Positions 42,191 to 51,623 of a DNA stretch of 64,000 nt are shown piece after piece. Numbering within the stretch: the first letter of the stretch is position 1; each line of letters opens with the position of its first letter. Made by a program: the position numbers and the translations under genes. The DNA is from Chryseosolibacter sp036402075. Its GTDB lineage: Bacteria; Bacteroidota; Bacteroidia; Cytophagales; Cyclobacteriaceae. The notes under the pieces were generated by a model, which was not told the origin of the DNA, searched no databases, and was given only the letters and a program-made list of their open reading frames with translations. The stretch covers positions 1 to 64,000 of the forward strand of contig DASWTP010000284.1 of assembly GCA_036402075.1 (NCBI GenBank), read 5' to 3'.

Positions 42191-43219
42191 TTGAAGACGA
42201 AACCTACAGAACATTGTTTCATAAATCTATGTAAGAAGTTACAAGGCGCGTTCTATTTGATCAGGTCAAACGTAGCCGAATCGATTGAATACCGCCCCGC
42301 TCAGTGGAACGCCCTGACTGGCTATTCCGTTCAGGAACTGGAGCAGAAAAAAACGAAATTCTTTTTCGGGATCATTCATCCCGAAGACCTCGAAGCTGTA
42401 AGGGCGGAAAAAATGTCGACAAAGGCAAATACAGATCTCAACTGTATCGAGTATCGGATAATATGCGAAAATGGTGACGTAAAATACGTAAAGGACCAAT
42501 TTATCACCTACTGCACCGAACTGGATGAAACCTTCACCGAAGGATATATTTCAGAAACTCAACAGGTGAACATCCGCCTTCGTCTGCTGCATCAGCTCAA
42601 GGCCTACCGCGATGCAGTTGATGTAAACATGATTTCCTCGATTACCGACACACGCGGCAAGATCATTTATGCCAACGACAATTTCTGCAAGATCTCACAG
42701 TACAGCGTAAAGGAGTTAATTGGTCAGAACCATCGTATCATCCGCTCGGGGTATCACGCCCCGGAATTCTTTTCCAACCTGTGGAACACAATTTCAAGTG
42801 GCAAATTGTGGCACGGTGAAATTCTTAATCGAGCTAAGGATGGGTCAACGTATTGGGTTGACACCGTGATCATCCCAATCTTTAACGAGCAAAGGGTCAT
42901 TGTCAATTATTTATCGCTGCGGATGCTCATCAGTGACCGCAAATTCGCAGAAGATCAAAATCGCACATACACTGAAATGCTCGAAAAGATCGCCTTCATG
43001 GTCGCCCATGAAATTCGCGGGCCACTTTGCCGCATCCTTGGGCTCGTCAATATACTTTCGCATGCTGATAACTTCTCCACGGAATCACAAACGGCACTCC
43101 GTTACCTCCAAACGGCAGCCAACGACCTCAACGAGCTGACCCGCGAACTATCAAACTTTGTTTTTGAGCATGAAATTGAATTGAAGATGAGAAGAGGCAA
43201 AAAACCAAATACGCCCTGA
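42191..43219 (+). CDS. PAS-PAS protein with a histidine-kinase dimerisation box but no ATPase domain
   Basis: 342 residues, starting at TTG 42191; no in-frame ATG lies before the first PAS domain. PAS 1 is near residues 30-125, PAS 2 (SSITDTRGKIIYANDNFCKI to TYWVDTVIIPIF) near 145-240, then a HisKA-like helix with MVAHEIRGPLCRIL. The protein ends about 75 residues later without any HATPase motif (no N, G1 or G2 box). It may therefore be a phosphotransfer or dimerisation partner rather than a kinase, or act in trans with another kinase. The next gene is a related PAS protein 19 bases away. Confidence 0.82.
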   Translation: MKTKPTEHCFINLCKKLQGAFYLIRSNVAESIEYRPAQWNALTGYSVQELEQKKTKFFFGIIHPEDLEAVRAEKMSTKANTDLNCIEYRIICENGDVKYVKDQFITYCTELDETFTEGYISETQQVNIRLRLLHQLKAYRDAVDVNMISSITDTRGKIIYANDNFCKISQYSVKELIGQNHRIIRSGYHAPEFFSNLWNTISSGKLWHGEILNRAKDGSTYWVDTVIIPIFNEQRVIVNYLSLRMLISDRKFAEDQNRTYTEMLEKIAFMVAHEIRGPLCRILGLVNILSHADNFSTESQTALRYLQTAANDLNELTRELSNFVFEHEIELKMRRGKKPNTP

Positions 43220-43238
43220 ATAAATCCCCTGATAAATT

Positions 43239-45305
43239 ATGAAAAGGATCACTCTCATTACGCGACAACAACTAAGCCAGATCACTTCGGAAAACCACGT
43301 TCTTAAGAACGATCTTGAAGCTGCAACAGAATTTGTCAACCAGATCACTGCCGGAAACTTTGCAGTCCAATGTCGTGGAACAACTGTCGCGACACACCTT
43401 ACAACAGCACTGGAGAAGCTGCGTGACAAAACGGCCAACCTGCACAAGGAAGAAAAACAGCGGAACTGGGTTAACGAAGGACTGGCAAAATTTGCGGAGT
43501 TGTTGAGAATTCACCAGCAAGATAAGCTTGAAGATGTTTTTTATAAAGTCGTCAGTAATCTCGTTAACTACCTGGCAGCTAATCAAGGCGCGATTTTCCT
43601 TGCTAAAACGCAAAGCGAAACCGAGGGTCTTGAGCTGATCAGTTGCTATGCCTATCAAAAACGAAAATACGTAACCCGACAGCTTGCTCCGGGTGAAGGA
43701 CTTGCAGGCCAATGTTTCCTGGAAAAAGATGTTATTTATCTGACGGAAGTACCCGACAACTATATCAAGATCACTTCAGGACTTGGCGAGGCGCTTCCGC
43801 GATGCATACTTCTGGTGCCGTTGCTGAACGATGGTGCATGTGTCGGGGTGATCGAGATTGCATCATTTACGCGTTTTGAATTATTCCAGATCGACTTTAT
43901 TCGAAAGGTGGCGGAAAGCATTGCCTCTGCGTATACCAATATCCGTATAAACGCGCACACCCAATACCTCCTTAACGAAAGTCGAATGCAGGCAGAGGCG
44001 CTGAAATCGCAGGAAGAAGAGATGCGGCAGAATATGGAAGAACTTACGGCCAGCCAGGAAGAGCTGAAACGAATACAACTGGAAACCGATGCGCAGAATA
44101 AAATCTTCAACTCCATGGCCATTGTTTCCAAAACGGATGTTCGCGGGAATATTACCTATGTGAATGAAGAGTTCTTAAAATGGTCAAAGTATACGCGCGA
44201 AGAAGTGATCGGCAAAAATCACCGGATCTTAAAGTCAGGCCATCAGGCGGATTCGTTGTTTAAAGAGCTGTGGGATACAATAAGCAGTGGGCGCATGTGG
44301 CGGGGAGAGGTTAAGAACCGCGCGAAAGACGGAACTTACTATTGGGTTGATGCGATCATTGCACCCGTGCTTGATCACAACGGGTTGCCGAAGGAATATA
44401 TTTCACAGCGATTCGTCATAAATGAAAAAAAAGAAAAAGAGGAAAAGATGAACCTGATACTCCAGGAATCGCAGGCGAAGGAAGAGGAGTTACGGCAAAA
44501 TATGGAGGAACTTCAGGCCCAACAGGAAGAGTTACAGCGAATTCATCGGGAGATCGAGGCGCAAACAACGATCATCAACAGCACGGCCATAGTTTCGCGC
44601 ACTGACGCACGCGGTAACATCACGTACGTCAATGACGAGTTCGTGAAATGGTCAAAGTATTCCCGCGAAGACGTGATCGGAAAAAATCACAGAATTCTGA
44701 AATCAGGTCACCAGGCTGACGAAATTTTTCACGACCTCTGGAAAACAATCAGCAGTGGCAAAACGTGGCGCGGGGAGGTGAAGAATAAAGCAAAGGATGG
44801 CAGTTACTATTGGGTGGATGCAATCATTGCTCCCGTGTTGGATTCAGCAGGGAAGCCTAAAGAATACATCGCGCAGCGGTTTGTAATCAATGAAAAAAAG
44901 AATAAGGAAGAGACCATGCGCAAAATCCTGGCAGAGACGGAGGCCCAAACGAAAATCATAAACAGTATAGCTATCGTTTCGAAAACCGATCTCAGGGGAA
45001 ACATTACGTTTGTGAATGATGAATTCGTCAAGTGGTCCAAATATCGCCCGGAGGAAGTCTTGGGCAAAAATCACCGGCTGCTGAAATCTGGCGATCAACC
45101 AGATGAAATCTTTGAGGATCTTTGGAAAACAATCAGCAACGGAAAAATATGGCGAGGGAAAGTTAAGAACAAGGCCAAGGATGGGTCGTTTTATTGGGTG
45201 GACGCCATCATCGCTCCCGTGCTTGATGAAAATGGCAAGCCTAAGGAATACATCGCCCAACGATTTGTCATCAAAGACACCGAACAGCGTCTGATACAAT
45301 TATGA
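43239..45305 (+). CDS. GAF protein with three near-identical PAS domains and no output domain
   Basis: 688 residues. An N-terminal helical region is followed by a GAF domain (about 100-240, with APGEGLAGQCFLEKDVIYL and CILLVPLLNDGACVGVIEIA), a coiled coil (MRQNMEELTASQEELKR) and three PAS-PAC units. Each unit has the same order: an N-S-AIVS opening, GNIT-VN-EF-KWSKY, GKNHR-LKSG, TIS-G--WRG, KAKDG-YYWVDAIIAPVLD. The three differ at only a few positions and are direct DNA repeats at about 44095-44430, 44560-44890 and 44950-45275. No kinase, GGDEF or receiver follows. It probably senses a ligand or redox state for a partner protein. Confidence 0.85.
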   Translation: MKRITLITRQQLSQITSENHVLKNDLEAATEFVNQITAGNFAVQCRGTTVATHLTTALEKLRDKTANLHKEEKQRNWVNEGLAKFAELLRIHQQDKLEDVFYKVVSNLVNYLAANQGAIFLAKTQSETEGLELISCYAYQKRKYVTRQLAPGEGLAGQCFLEKDVIYLTEVPDNYIKITSGLGEALPRCILLVPLLNDGACVGVIEIASFTRFELFQIDFIRKVAESIASAYTNIRINAHTQYLLNESRMQAEALKSQEEEMRQNMEELTASQEELKRIQLETDAQNKIFNSMAIVSKTDVRGNITYVNEEFLKWSKYTREEVIGKNHRILKSGHQADSLFKELWDTISSGRMWRGEVKNRAKDGTYYWVDAIIAPVLDHNGLPKEYISQRFVINEKKEKEEKMNLILQESQAKEEELRQNMEELQAQQEELQRIHREIEAQTTIINSTAIVSRTDARGNITYVNDEFVKWSKYSREDVIGKNHRILKSGHQADEIFHDLWKTISSGKTWRGEVKNKAKDGSYYWVDAIIAPVLDSAGKPKEYIAQRFVINEKKNKEETMRKILAETEAQTKIINSIAIVSKTDLRGNITFVNDEFVKWSKYRPEEVLGKNHRLLKSGDQPDEIFEDLWKTISNGKIWRGKVKNKAKDGSFYWVDAIIAPVLDENGKPKEYIAQRFVIKDTEQRLIQL

Positions 45306-45562
45306 GTACGGACACGTTATCGCTAAAGGTTTACACCGCAGATGAACTGAAAAAAAGAAACGGAATTGAATCGCACGAAATATGGATTGCATATAAGGGC
45401 CTGATCTACGATGTCTCACATTCGCCCTTGTTCCCTGGCGGCAAACATTATCGCCACAACAGTGGCTGCGACCTAACCGACCAGATGGCGCTCGCACCTC
45501 ACCTGGACGATGTTATGAACAAATTCAGAATCGTAGGAAAAATATCGGATGAGTCACACTAA
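45302..45562 (+). CDS. Small cytochrome b5-like haem/steroid-binding domain protein
   Basis: 86 residues with the b5-fold pattern: VYTADELKKRNGIESHEIWIAYKGLIYDVSHSPLFPGGKHYRHNSGCDLTDQMALAPH (key words quoted). His residues in GKHYRH and in ALAPH stand where haem ligands occur. It starts inside the stop of the PAS protein gene (ATGA-type overlap at 45302-45305), so the two are translated together, hinting that haem or a small ligand signals to the PAS protein. Its stop overlaps that of the convergent hydrolase gene by four bases. Confidence 0.78.
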   Translation: MSTDTLSLKVYTADELKKRNGIESHEIWIAYKGLIYDVSHSPLFPGGKHYRHNSGCDLTDQMALAPHLDDVMNKFRIVGKISDESH

Positions 45563-46956
45563 ATACCCTGGAACAAATTTACCGTTTCCAGGTATTGCGG
45601 CTCGATAACATTCCAGCCGAGCGTAGCCCTGATTTCGTCCGCATATTTCTTTAAGCCAGGATTTTCGCCATGCACAACGAAGGTCATCTTCGGCTTGTCT
45701 CTGAAATTTTTCATCCATGTGAAAAGTTCCGACCGGTCTGCATGACCTGAAAGCGAAGTCATGTTCTCAACGCGGCAAAGCACGGGCACTTCCTCGCCAA
45801 AGATCCTTATCGTTGGGGATTTATCCACCAGCTTACGTCCTCGTGTTCCTTCAGCCTGATAGCCGGACACCAAAAGCGTATCCTGCTTGTTGCGCAGCCG
45901 GTGATACATGTGGTGAAGTATCCTTCCGCCTGTCATCATCCCACTGGACGAAATAATGATCGCGTTTCCCTTGATCGCATTTAGGGCTTTTGAGTGCTGT
46001 CCGGTCTTCACAAACACGAGCATGTTTGTCTCCATTTGCCGCGCAAACTCAGAATGATTGAATTTTACTTTATGATATTTTGGATATCGATAATAAAGGT
46101 ACGTTGCTGAGGTAGCCATCGGGCTGTCGATGTATACCGGCACATCCGGAATCAGATCTGCCTCCATGAGCTGATGAAAATAATAAAGGAGCAGCTGTGT
46201 GCGTCCCACAGCAAACGCGGGAATCAGTAAGACTCCACCCTGGCGGAAAGTTTCGTTAACGATTCTTGCCAGCTCAGCCGGGGGATCACCGGCCGCATTG
46301 TCTTTATTGCCATAAGTTGATTCGATGAATAGGATGTCTGCACTTTCCACAAGGGCCGGACTATGAAGCATGGCATCCTGATACCTGCCAAGGTCTCCGG
46401 AAAAAACAATTTTCTTGCGCTGGCTGTGCCCATTGATAAACATCTCCGTGATGGCGGCACCAAGCAAGTGTCCGGCATTTCGAAAAATAATTTCAATCCG
46501 GTCGTGGATCGTGATTCTTTCGTCAAAATCAAATCGCTTCAAAAGCGGGAAGACTGCGAACGCATCGTTAGCCGTATACAGCGGCAGCGGATTCGAATGT
46601 TTTGAATATCCTTTTGTTGCCGCATAGCTGGCTTCCTCTTCCTGGAGTTTCGCAGAGTCGAGTAGCATAATCTCCATCAGGTCGGCTGTGGGGCGTGTGC
46701 AATAGATCGGCCCGTTAAAACCTTCCTTGACCAGCTTCGGCAAGTAGCCGGTGTGGTCAATGTGTGCATGGCTGATAATGACAGCATTAATAGATTCTGC
46801 ATCCACCGGGAATTCCTCCCAGTTTCTCAGCCGTAGCTCCTTTAATCCTTGAAATAATCCGCAATCGAATAGAATGCGGAAACCATCGAATTCAAGCAGA
46901 AATCGCGAGCCGGTGACTGTGCCGCTTGCACCGAGAAATTTTACACGAACGTCCAT
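45559..46956 (-). CDS. Beta-CASP metallo-beta-lactamase-fold RNase-like hydrolase
   Basis: 465 residues from ATG 46954-46956 (MDVRVKFLGASGTVTGSRF); the longer frame to 47001 would run into the promoter boxes of the Usp gene. The metal motif HxHxDH is SHAHIDHTG, with GHLLGAA and FSGDLGRYQDAM as further ligand motifs; the beta-CASP domain includes FIESTYGNKD and FAVGRTQLLLYYF; the C-terminal RMMBL segment has SLSGHADRSEL. Such proteins are CPSF/RNase J-related nucleases or hydrolases of unknown substrate. The family is often placed with Usp and respiratory genes. Confidence 0.88.
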   Translation of the reverse strand: MDVRVKFLGASGTVTGSRFLLEFDGFRILFDCGLFQGLKELRLRNWEEFPVDAESINAVIISHAHIDHTGYLPKLVKEGFNGPIYCTRPTADLMEIMLLDSAKLQEEEASYAATKGYSKHSNPLPLYTANDAFAVFPLLKRFDFDERITIHDRIEIIFRNAGHLLGAAITEMFINGHSQRKKIVFSGDLGRYQDAMLHSPALVESADILFIESTYGNKDNAAGDPPAELARIVNETFRQGGVLLIPAFAVGRTQLLLYYFHQLMEADLIPDVPVYIDSPMATSATYLYYRYPKYHKVKFNHSEFARQMETNMLVFVKTGQHSKALNAIKGNAIIISSSGMMTGGRILHHMYHRLRNKQDTLLVSGYQAEGTRGRKLVDKSPTIRIFGEEVPVLCRVENMTSLSGHADRSELFTWMKNFRDKPKMTFVVHGENPGLKKYADEIRATLGWNVIEPQYLETVNLFQGI

Positions 46957-46995
46957 CTTACAGGCAAATAAGCAGGTGAAAAGGTATCGATAAAC

Positions 46996-47060
46996 TGACA
47001 AAAATCATGTTTCAGAGTGACTATCCTCAAAAGAAAGGATTTGAAGCCTAAATACTTTTG
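46996..47060 (+). promoter_or_regulatory. Tandem FNR-like boxes and promoter of the Usp-ccoI operon
   Basis: A distal box TGACAAAAATCA (46996-47007) and a proximal box TGACTATCCTCA (47018-47029, one departure) have centres 22 bp apart. They lie 58.5 and 36.5 bp from the end of a perfect -7 element TACTTTTG (47053-47060), leaving a leader of about 16 bases to the ATG at 47081. Confidence 0.75.
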
Positions 47061-47080
47061 AAACATCAAACATCATAGCC

Positions 47081-47929
47081 ATGAAAAAAATACTGGTTCC
47101 ATTCGATTTCTCCAAGACCGCTGTTAATGCATTTCGGTTTGCCGTAGACGTTGCCCTGCAGTCAAAGGGAACAATCTATTTGTTGCATGTTATCGAGCTT
47201 CCCGTCATTAACGATCCGGTGATCATGCCCGTGATGACGTTTGAACAAGACTTTCTCAAAACGCTTCGCGACAAAGCAGTGGCGCAATTCGACAAAGTTA
47301 TTGCCAAATATGCAACCGGTGTTAAGGTATCGAAAAATGTTGAGTTCGGCTCGCCCGCGCGAACCATCAATGATTTCGCAAACAAACAAGGCGTTGATTT
47401 GATCGTCATGGGGTCACATGGCGCATCCGGACTCCGCGAGATCTTCATTGGCTCGAACGCTGAGAAGGTTGTGCGCAACTCGTCTATCCCGGTGCTGATC
47501 TTCAAAAACTACTTCAAAGGTGCCATCAAAAACATTGTTTTTCCCAATACCCTTGATCTTGAAAAGATGCAGGACTTCACTATGAAAGTAAAGGCATTGC
47601 AAGCATTCTTCAAGGCAAAAGTTCACATCGTATACATTAATACCCCAACGAATTTTACATCAGACACGGTTACGCTGGCGCGCCTGAAAGCCTTTGCAAA
47701 ACAATTCATGTTCAAAGATTTTACGCTTAACATCTTCAATCACCAGTATGAGGAAGAAGGTATCCTCGAATTTGCAAAAAGCATTGACGCAGATCTGATT
47801 GCGGTCGGAACGCACGGACGCAAAGGTATATCCCATCTGATCAACGGAAGCCTGGCCGAAAATATTGTCAACCATTCGAAGTCAGCCATCTGGACCTATA
47901 ACCTAACGCTTGAAACCGCACCTGTATGA
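47081..47929 (+). CDS. Two-domain universal stress protein
   Basis: 282 residues. Both Usp domains keep the ATP-loop pattern: GSHGASGLREIFIGSNAEKVVRNSSIPVLIF in the first and GTHGRKGISHLINGSLAENIVNHSKSAI in the second. It is first in an operon leading to CcoI, a CoA-transferase and CcoS, behind a tandem-box promoter. The overlap with ccoI is four bases (ATGA-type). Confidence 0.92.
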   Translation: MKKILVPFDFSKTAVNAFRFAVDVALQSKGTIYLLHVIELPVINDPVIMPVMTFEQDFLKTLRDKAVAQFDKVIAKYATGVKVSKNVEFGSPARTINDFANKQGVDLIVMGSHGASGLREIFIGSNAEKVVRNSSIPVLIFKNYFKGAIKNIVFPNTLDLEKMQDFTMKVKALQAFFKAKVHIVYINTPTNFTSDTVTLARLKAFAKQFMFKDFTLNIFNHQYEEEGILEFAKSIDADLIAVGTHGRKGISHLINGSLAENIVNHSKSAIWTYNLTLETAPV

Positions 47930-50325
47930 CGTCATCCGAAGTAATCACTGACCTGAAATGTTATCACTGTGGTCAGCGATGCGAAGACATTTTGTGGGTG
48001 CAGGATAAATCATTCTGTTGTTATGGGTGCAAAACCGTTTTCGAGATTTTGAACGAGAACGACCTGTGCGAATACTACAACCTTGACAAAAATCCAGGCA
48101 TTCAACGCACAAAGGTCAGCGAAGAAAATTTTTCGTACCTCGACCAGCAAGACATCAGAAAAAAAGTTATCGCATTTGATTCGCCATCATTCGCGAAGGT
48201 GCGATTTTATGTACCCGCGGTTCATTGTATTTCCTGTATCTGGCTGCTGGAAAACCTTCGGAAATTAAATCCTGGCATCCTCAAATCAGAAGTGAATTTC
48301 GCTCAGAAAGCGGTGGCCATCGACTTTGACCCTGCAAAAACAAACCTCTGCGGAGTAGCCCGTGCGCTCAGTCTAGTGGGCTACCCTCCTCAAATAAACC
48401 TCGACTCGAAAGGAGACAAAGCTGCCAGGCGTATCGATAAAACCCTGGTGTTGAAGCTCGCGCTGGCAGGGTTCTGCTTCGGGAACGTAATGCTCTTCAG
48501 TTTCCCGGAATATCTCGGACTGGACCATCATGACAAAGGATTGATGAGAATCTTCTCTTTCCTGAACCTCGCGCTTTCGGTGCCTGTGTTCTTCTACAGC
48601 GCAGCAGACTATTTCCGATCCTCCTACAAAAGTTTTCAGCAGCGGCAACTGAACATTGATGTGCCCATCGCTGCAGGCTTGCTCGCCCTGTTCCTGCGAA
48701 GCACCTATGATATTATTACCGCCACCGGCCCCGGCTACCTTGATTCATTTACCGGGTTGGTATTCTTTCTCCTGATTGGTCGCTGGTTTCAAAGTAAAAC
48801 CTATGAGAGTCTGGCCTTTGACCGCGACTTCACTTCTTACTTTCCCCTTGCCATTAATCGCCTGGCAAAAGACGAATGGAAGCCTGCGGTCATCTATGAC
48901 CTCAGAAGAGGTGATACAATTCAGGTTCGCAACATGGAAATTATTCCAGCCGACAGCACTCTTCTTGATAATCACGCGTACATCGATTATAGCTTTGTCA
49001 CTGGCGAATCAAAGCCGGTAAAGGTAAACCAGGCAGACCTGGTGTATGCCGGGGGACGACTGGTCGGAGCTCCTGTTAAACTGGTCGTAGAAAACAGGGT
49101 TTCCCAAAGTCACCTGACGAGTTTATGGAACAACGGGGCATTCCGGAAAATCACGGAAAGCAAATATCAAAAAACCATTGATCGTGCTGCGCGGATTTTT
49201 ACCTGGATTGTGATCGGTATTGCGATTGTTACCGCTGTGTACTGGCAAACGTATGATCCCAGCGAGATGTGGCTGGTCCTTACATCCGTCCTGATGGTGG
49301 CGTGCCCTTGTGCCCTTGCCCTCGCAGCTCCGTTCACCTATGGAAGCATGTTGAGAATTTTTGGCAAGAATCAATTCTACCTGAAGAACGCTGACGTCAT
49401 TGAACGATTGGCCAACATAGATTCGATTGTGTTCGACAAGACTGGCACGATCACCCATGGCAGCACCCCGGATGTAACATTTATTGGGGCGCTTACAGCA
49501 GACGAATATGCCGCGGTAAAGCTTGTTGCTTCGTGTTCGTCACACCCTCTAAGCACGATTGTGGCAAAATCCATTCACACCAAAACCCCCGACCCGGTTG
49601 TCGATTTCCACGAGCTTCCAGGAAAAGGTATTCAGGGAACGGTGGGCGAAAAAAATATCCGACTCGGGTCGGCCGCGTTCATTGGCACCACTCCGCAACC
49701 CGACACTGCAAGTTCATACGTCTTCGTTTCTGTAGACGGAGCTGTAAAGGGCTTCTTCACAATCAAGGTGGCGGTGCGACAGAACATCGCTCAGATGATT
49801 AAACGCCTTGGCAACAAATGCACTGCGCTGTTGTCAGGTGACAGCGATGCCGACAGGCCGAAGATGAGAAACCTTTTCAACCCTTCGACACAGCTATTGT
49901 TTTATCAGGATCCCCATGATAAGCTGGCGTACATCAAGTCGCTACAAACCACGGGACAGAATGTGCTGATGGTTGGCGATGGATTGAACGACTCTGGCGC
50001 GCTGAAACAAAGTAATGTGGGAGTTGCAGTGACAGACGACACTGGCGTTTTTACGCCTGCCTGTGATGGCATCCTGAGCGGACAAAATTTATCTATTCTT
50101 GATAAGTTTCTTGAACTTGCAAAAACATCCACTATAATCCTGCGAACCGGTTTTGGCATCTCATTCTTTTACAACGCGATAGCATTGACATTTGCCGTCA
50201 CCGGAAACCTTACTCCACTTGTAGCGGCTATCCTCATGCCGATCAGCAGCATCAGCGTTGTTGGATTCTCATCGCTGGCAGTTTCTTTTATGGCTAAGAA
50301 GACATTGAACTCAAACCAGTTTTAA
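47926..50325 (+). CDS. ccoI: Copper-translocating P1B ATPase, CcoI/FixI type
   Basis: 799 residues. The N-terminal domain has a Cys-rich metal site (LKCYHCGQRCEDI, FCCYGCKTVFE) and then a heavy-metal-associated domain with HCISC near residue 100. The transmembrane CPC motif is CPCALALAAPF (about residue 460), the phosphorylation site FDKTGTITHG (about 504) and the hinge MVGDGLNDSGALKQSNVGVAV. The domain order and length are those of CcoI, which supplies copper for cbb3 oxidase assembly. Its neighbour ccoS supports that. The cbb3 structural genes are not in the window. Confidence 0.92.
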   Translation: MTSSEVITDLKCYHCGQRCEDILWVQDKSFCCYGCKTVFEILNENDLCEYYNLDKNPGIQRTKVSEENFSYLDQQDIRKKVIAFDSPSFAKVRFYVPAVHCISCIWLLENLRKLNPGILKSEVNFAQKAVAIDFDPAKTNLCGVARALSLVGYPPQINLDSKGDKAARRIDKTLVLKLALAGFCFGNVMLFSFPEYLGLDHHDKGLMRIFSFLNLALSVPVFFYSAADYFRSSYKSFQQRQLNIDVPIAAGLLALFLRSTYDIITATGPGYLDSFTGLVFFLLIGRWFQSKTYESLAFDRDFTSYFPLAINRLAKDEWKPAVIYDLRRGDTIQVRNMEIIPADSTLLDNHAYIDYSFVTGESKPVKVNQADLVYAGGRLVGAPVKLVVENRVSQSHLTSLWNNGAFRKITESKYQKTIDRAARIFTWIVIGIAIVTAVYWQTYDPSEMWLVLTSVLMVACPCALALAAPFTYGSMLRIFGKNQFYLKNADVIERLANIDSIVFDKTGTITHGSTPDVTFIGALTADEYAAVKLVASCSSHPLSTIVAKSIHTKTPDPVVDFHELPGKGIQGTVGEKNIRLGSAAFIGTTPQPDTASSYVFVSVDGAVKGFFTIKVAVRQNIAQMIKRLGNKCTALLSGDSDADRPKMRNLFNPSTQLLFYQDPHDKLAYIKSLQTTGQNVLMVGDGLNDSGALKQSNVGVAVTDDTGVFTPACDGILSGQNLSILDKFLELAKTSTIILRTGFGISFFYNAIALTFAVTGNLTPLVAAILMPISSISVVGFSSLAVSFMAKKTLNSNQF

Positions 50326-50329
50326 AAAT

Positions 50330-51622
50330 ATGAACTATATATCAGGCGAAGAAGCACTCAAAATTGTTAAACCCGGCCAACGGGTGTTCGTTCACGGTGG
50401 CGCAGCAACGCCTCATTATCTGCTTTCAAAATTGGCGGAGCGTTCAGCTGAGCTTTGGAATGTTGAGATCGTCAGCATCAGCATGCAGGGCGATGCCGTC
50501 ATTGCAGACAAAAAATACAAGAACAGTTTCCGTATTAATTCCCTGTTTGTTTCAGAAAACGTGCGCGCTGCCGTAAATGAGGGTCGGGGTGATTATGTTC
50601 CCATTTTCCTGAGCGAAATTCCAATCCTTTTTAAGCGGAATATCCTGCCAATAGATGTGGCGTTGGTTCAAGTGTCGCCACCGGACAAACACGGCTATTG
50701 CTCGCTTGGCGTTTCCGTGGACATCGCTGCAACGGCAGTCAAGACCGCCAACTATGTGATCGCGCAGGTTAATCCGAAAATGCCGCGCACCCTCGGAGAC
50801 GGAATAGTGAAGATAGACGATTTTGATGCCGTGGTGTACCATGAAGAAGAACTACCGGAGGTCGTGTCCGGAGAGTCGACCGAAATCTCGAGACGAATCG
50901 GAAATTACTGTGCTGAGCTGGTGCCTGATGGCGCCACACTTCAGATGGGCATCGGTGCAATTCCGGATGCCGTGCTCGCCTCGCTTACACAGCATAAGGA
51001 GCTTGGCGTTCACACCGAAATGTTTTCAGACGGTATTATCCCGTTGATTGAACAAGGCGTGATCACAAACCAACATAAGAAAAAGTACCGGGGAAAAACA
51101 GTAACATCGTTCCTTCTGGGAAGCCGCAGGCTGTATGATTTCGTTGACGACAATCCAGCCGTTGTCGTGTTGAATGTCGATTACGTTAACGACACAGCAG
51201 TGATTCGGACGAACCCAAAGGTTACTGCGATCAACAGTGCCATCGAAGTAGACATCACAGGGCAGGTTTGTTCTGATTCCATCGGCACCTTTCATTACTC
51301 AGGCGTTGGTGGTCAGATGGACTTCGTGCGCGGGGCCTCATTGTCTGAAGGTGGGAAACCTATTATCGCCCTTCCTTCCATTACGGCCAAAGGCGTATCG
51401 CGGATTTCTCCATTTCTAAAGGAAGGCGCAGGCGTTGTCACAACGCGAGCGCACGCTCACTACATCGTGACGGAGTATGGAATCGCTTACCTGTACGGGA
51501 AGAATATGCGCCAGCGCGCGAAGGAGCTGATCCGGATTGCGCATCCGAACCATCGCGAGGCGCTGGAGAGAGCTGCTTTTGAGCGGTTTCATACCTATGA
51601 ATTTGAACGAACTGTATACTAA
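50330..51622 (+). CDS. Acetyl-CoA hydrolase/4-hydroxybutyrate-type CoA-transferase
   Basis: 430 residues, full length for this class of CoA-transferases. It opens with YISGEEALKIVKPGQRVFVHGGAATPH and has LQMGIGAIPDAVLASL and VSRISPFLKEGAGVVTTRAHAHYIVTEYG. These are typical of the acetyl-CoA hydrolase/4-hydroxybutyrate CoA-transferase family, which moves CoA between acetate, butyrate or similar acids. In this operon it may balance acetyl-CoA during fermentation. It lies 4 bases after ccoI and 1 base before ccoS. Confidence 0.88.
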   Translation: MNYISGEEALKIVKPGQRVFVHGGAATPHYLLSKLAERSAELWNVEIVSISMQGDAVIADKKYKNSFRINSLFVSENVRAAVNEGRGDYVPIFLSEIPILFKRNILPIDVALVQVSPPDKHGYCSLGVSVDIAATAVKTANYVIAQVNPKMPRTLGDGIVKIDDFDAVVYHEEELPEVVSGESTEISRRIGNYCAELVPDGATLQMGIGAIPDAVLASLTQHKELGVHTEMFSDGIIPLIEQGVITNQHKKKYRGKTVTSFLLGSRRLYDFVDDNPAVVVLNVDYVNDTAVIRTNPKVTAINSAIEVDITGQVCSDSIGTFHYSGVGGQMDFVRGASLSEGGKPIIALPSITAKGVSRISPFLKEGAGVVTTRAHAHYIVTEYGIAYLYGKNMRQRAKELIRIAHPNHREALERAAFERFHTYEFERTVY

Positions 51623-51623
51623 C

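Noticed and set aside
46957..47001. Longer start for the beta-CASP hydrolase
   Set aside because: It would add 15 residues not found in the family and cover the FNR-like box of the divergent Usp gene.
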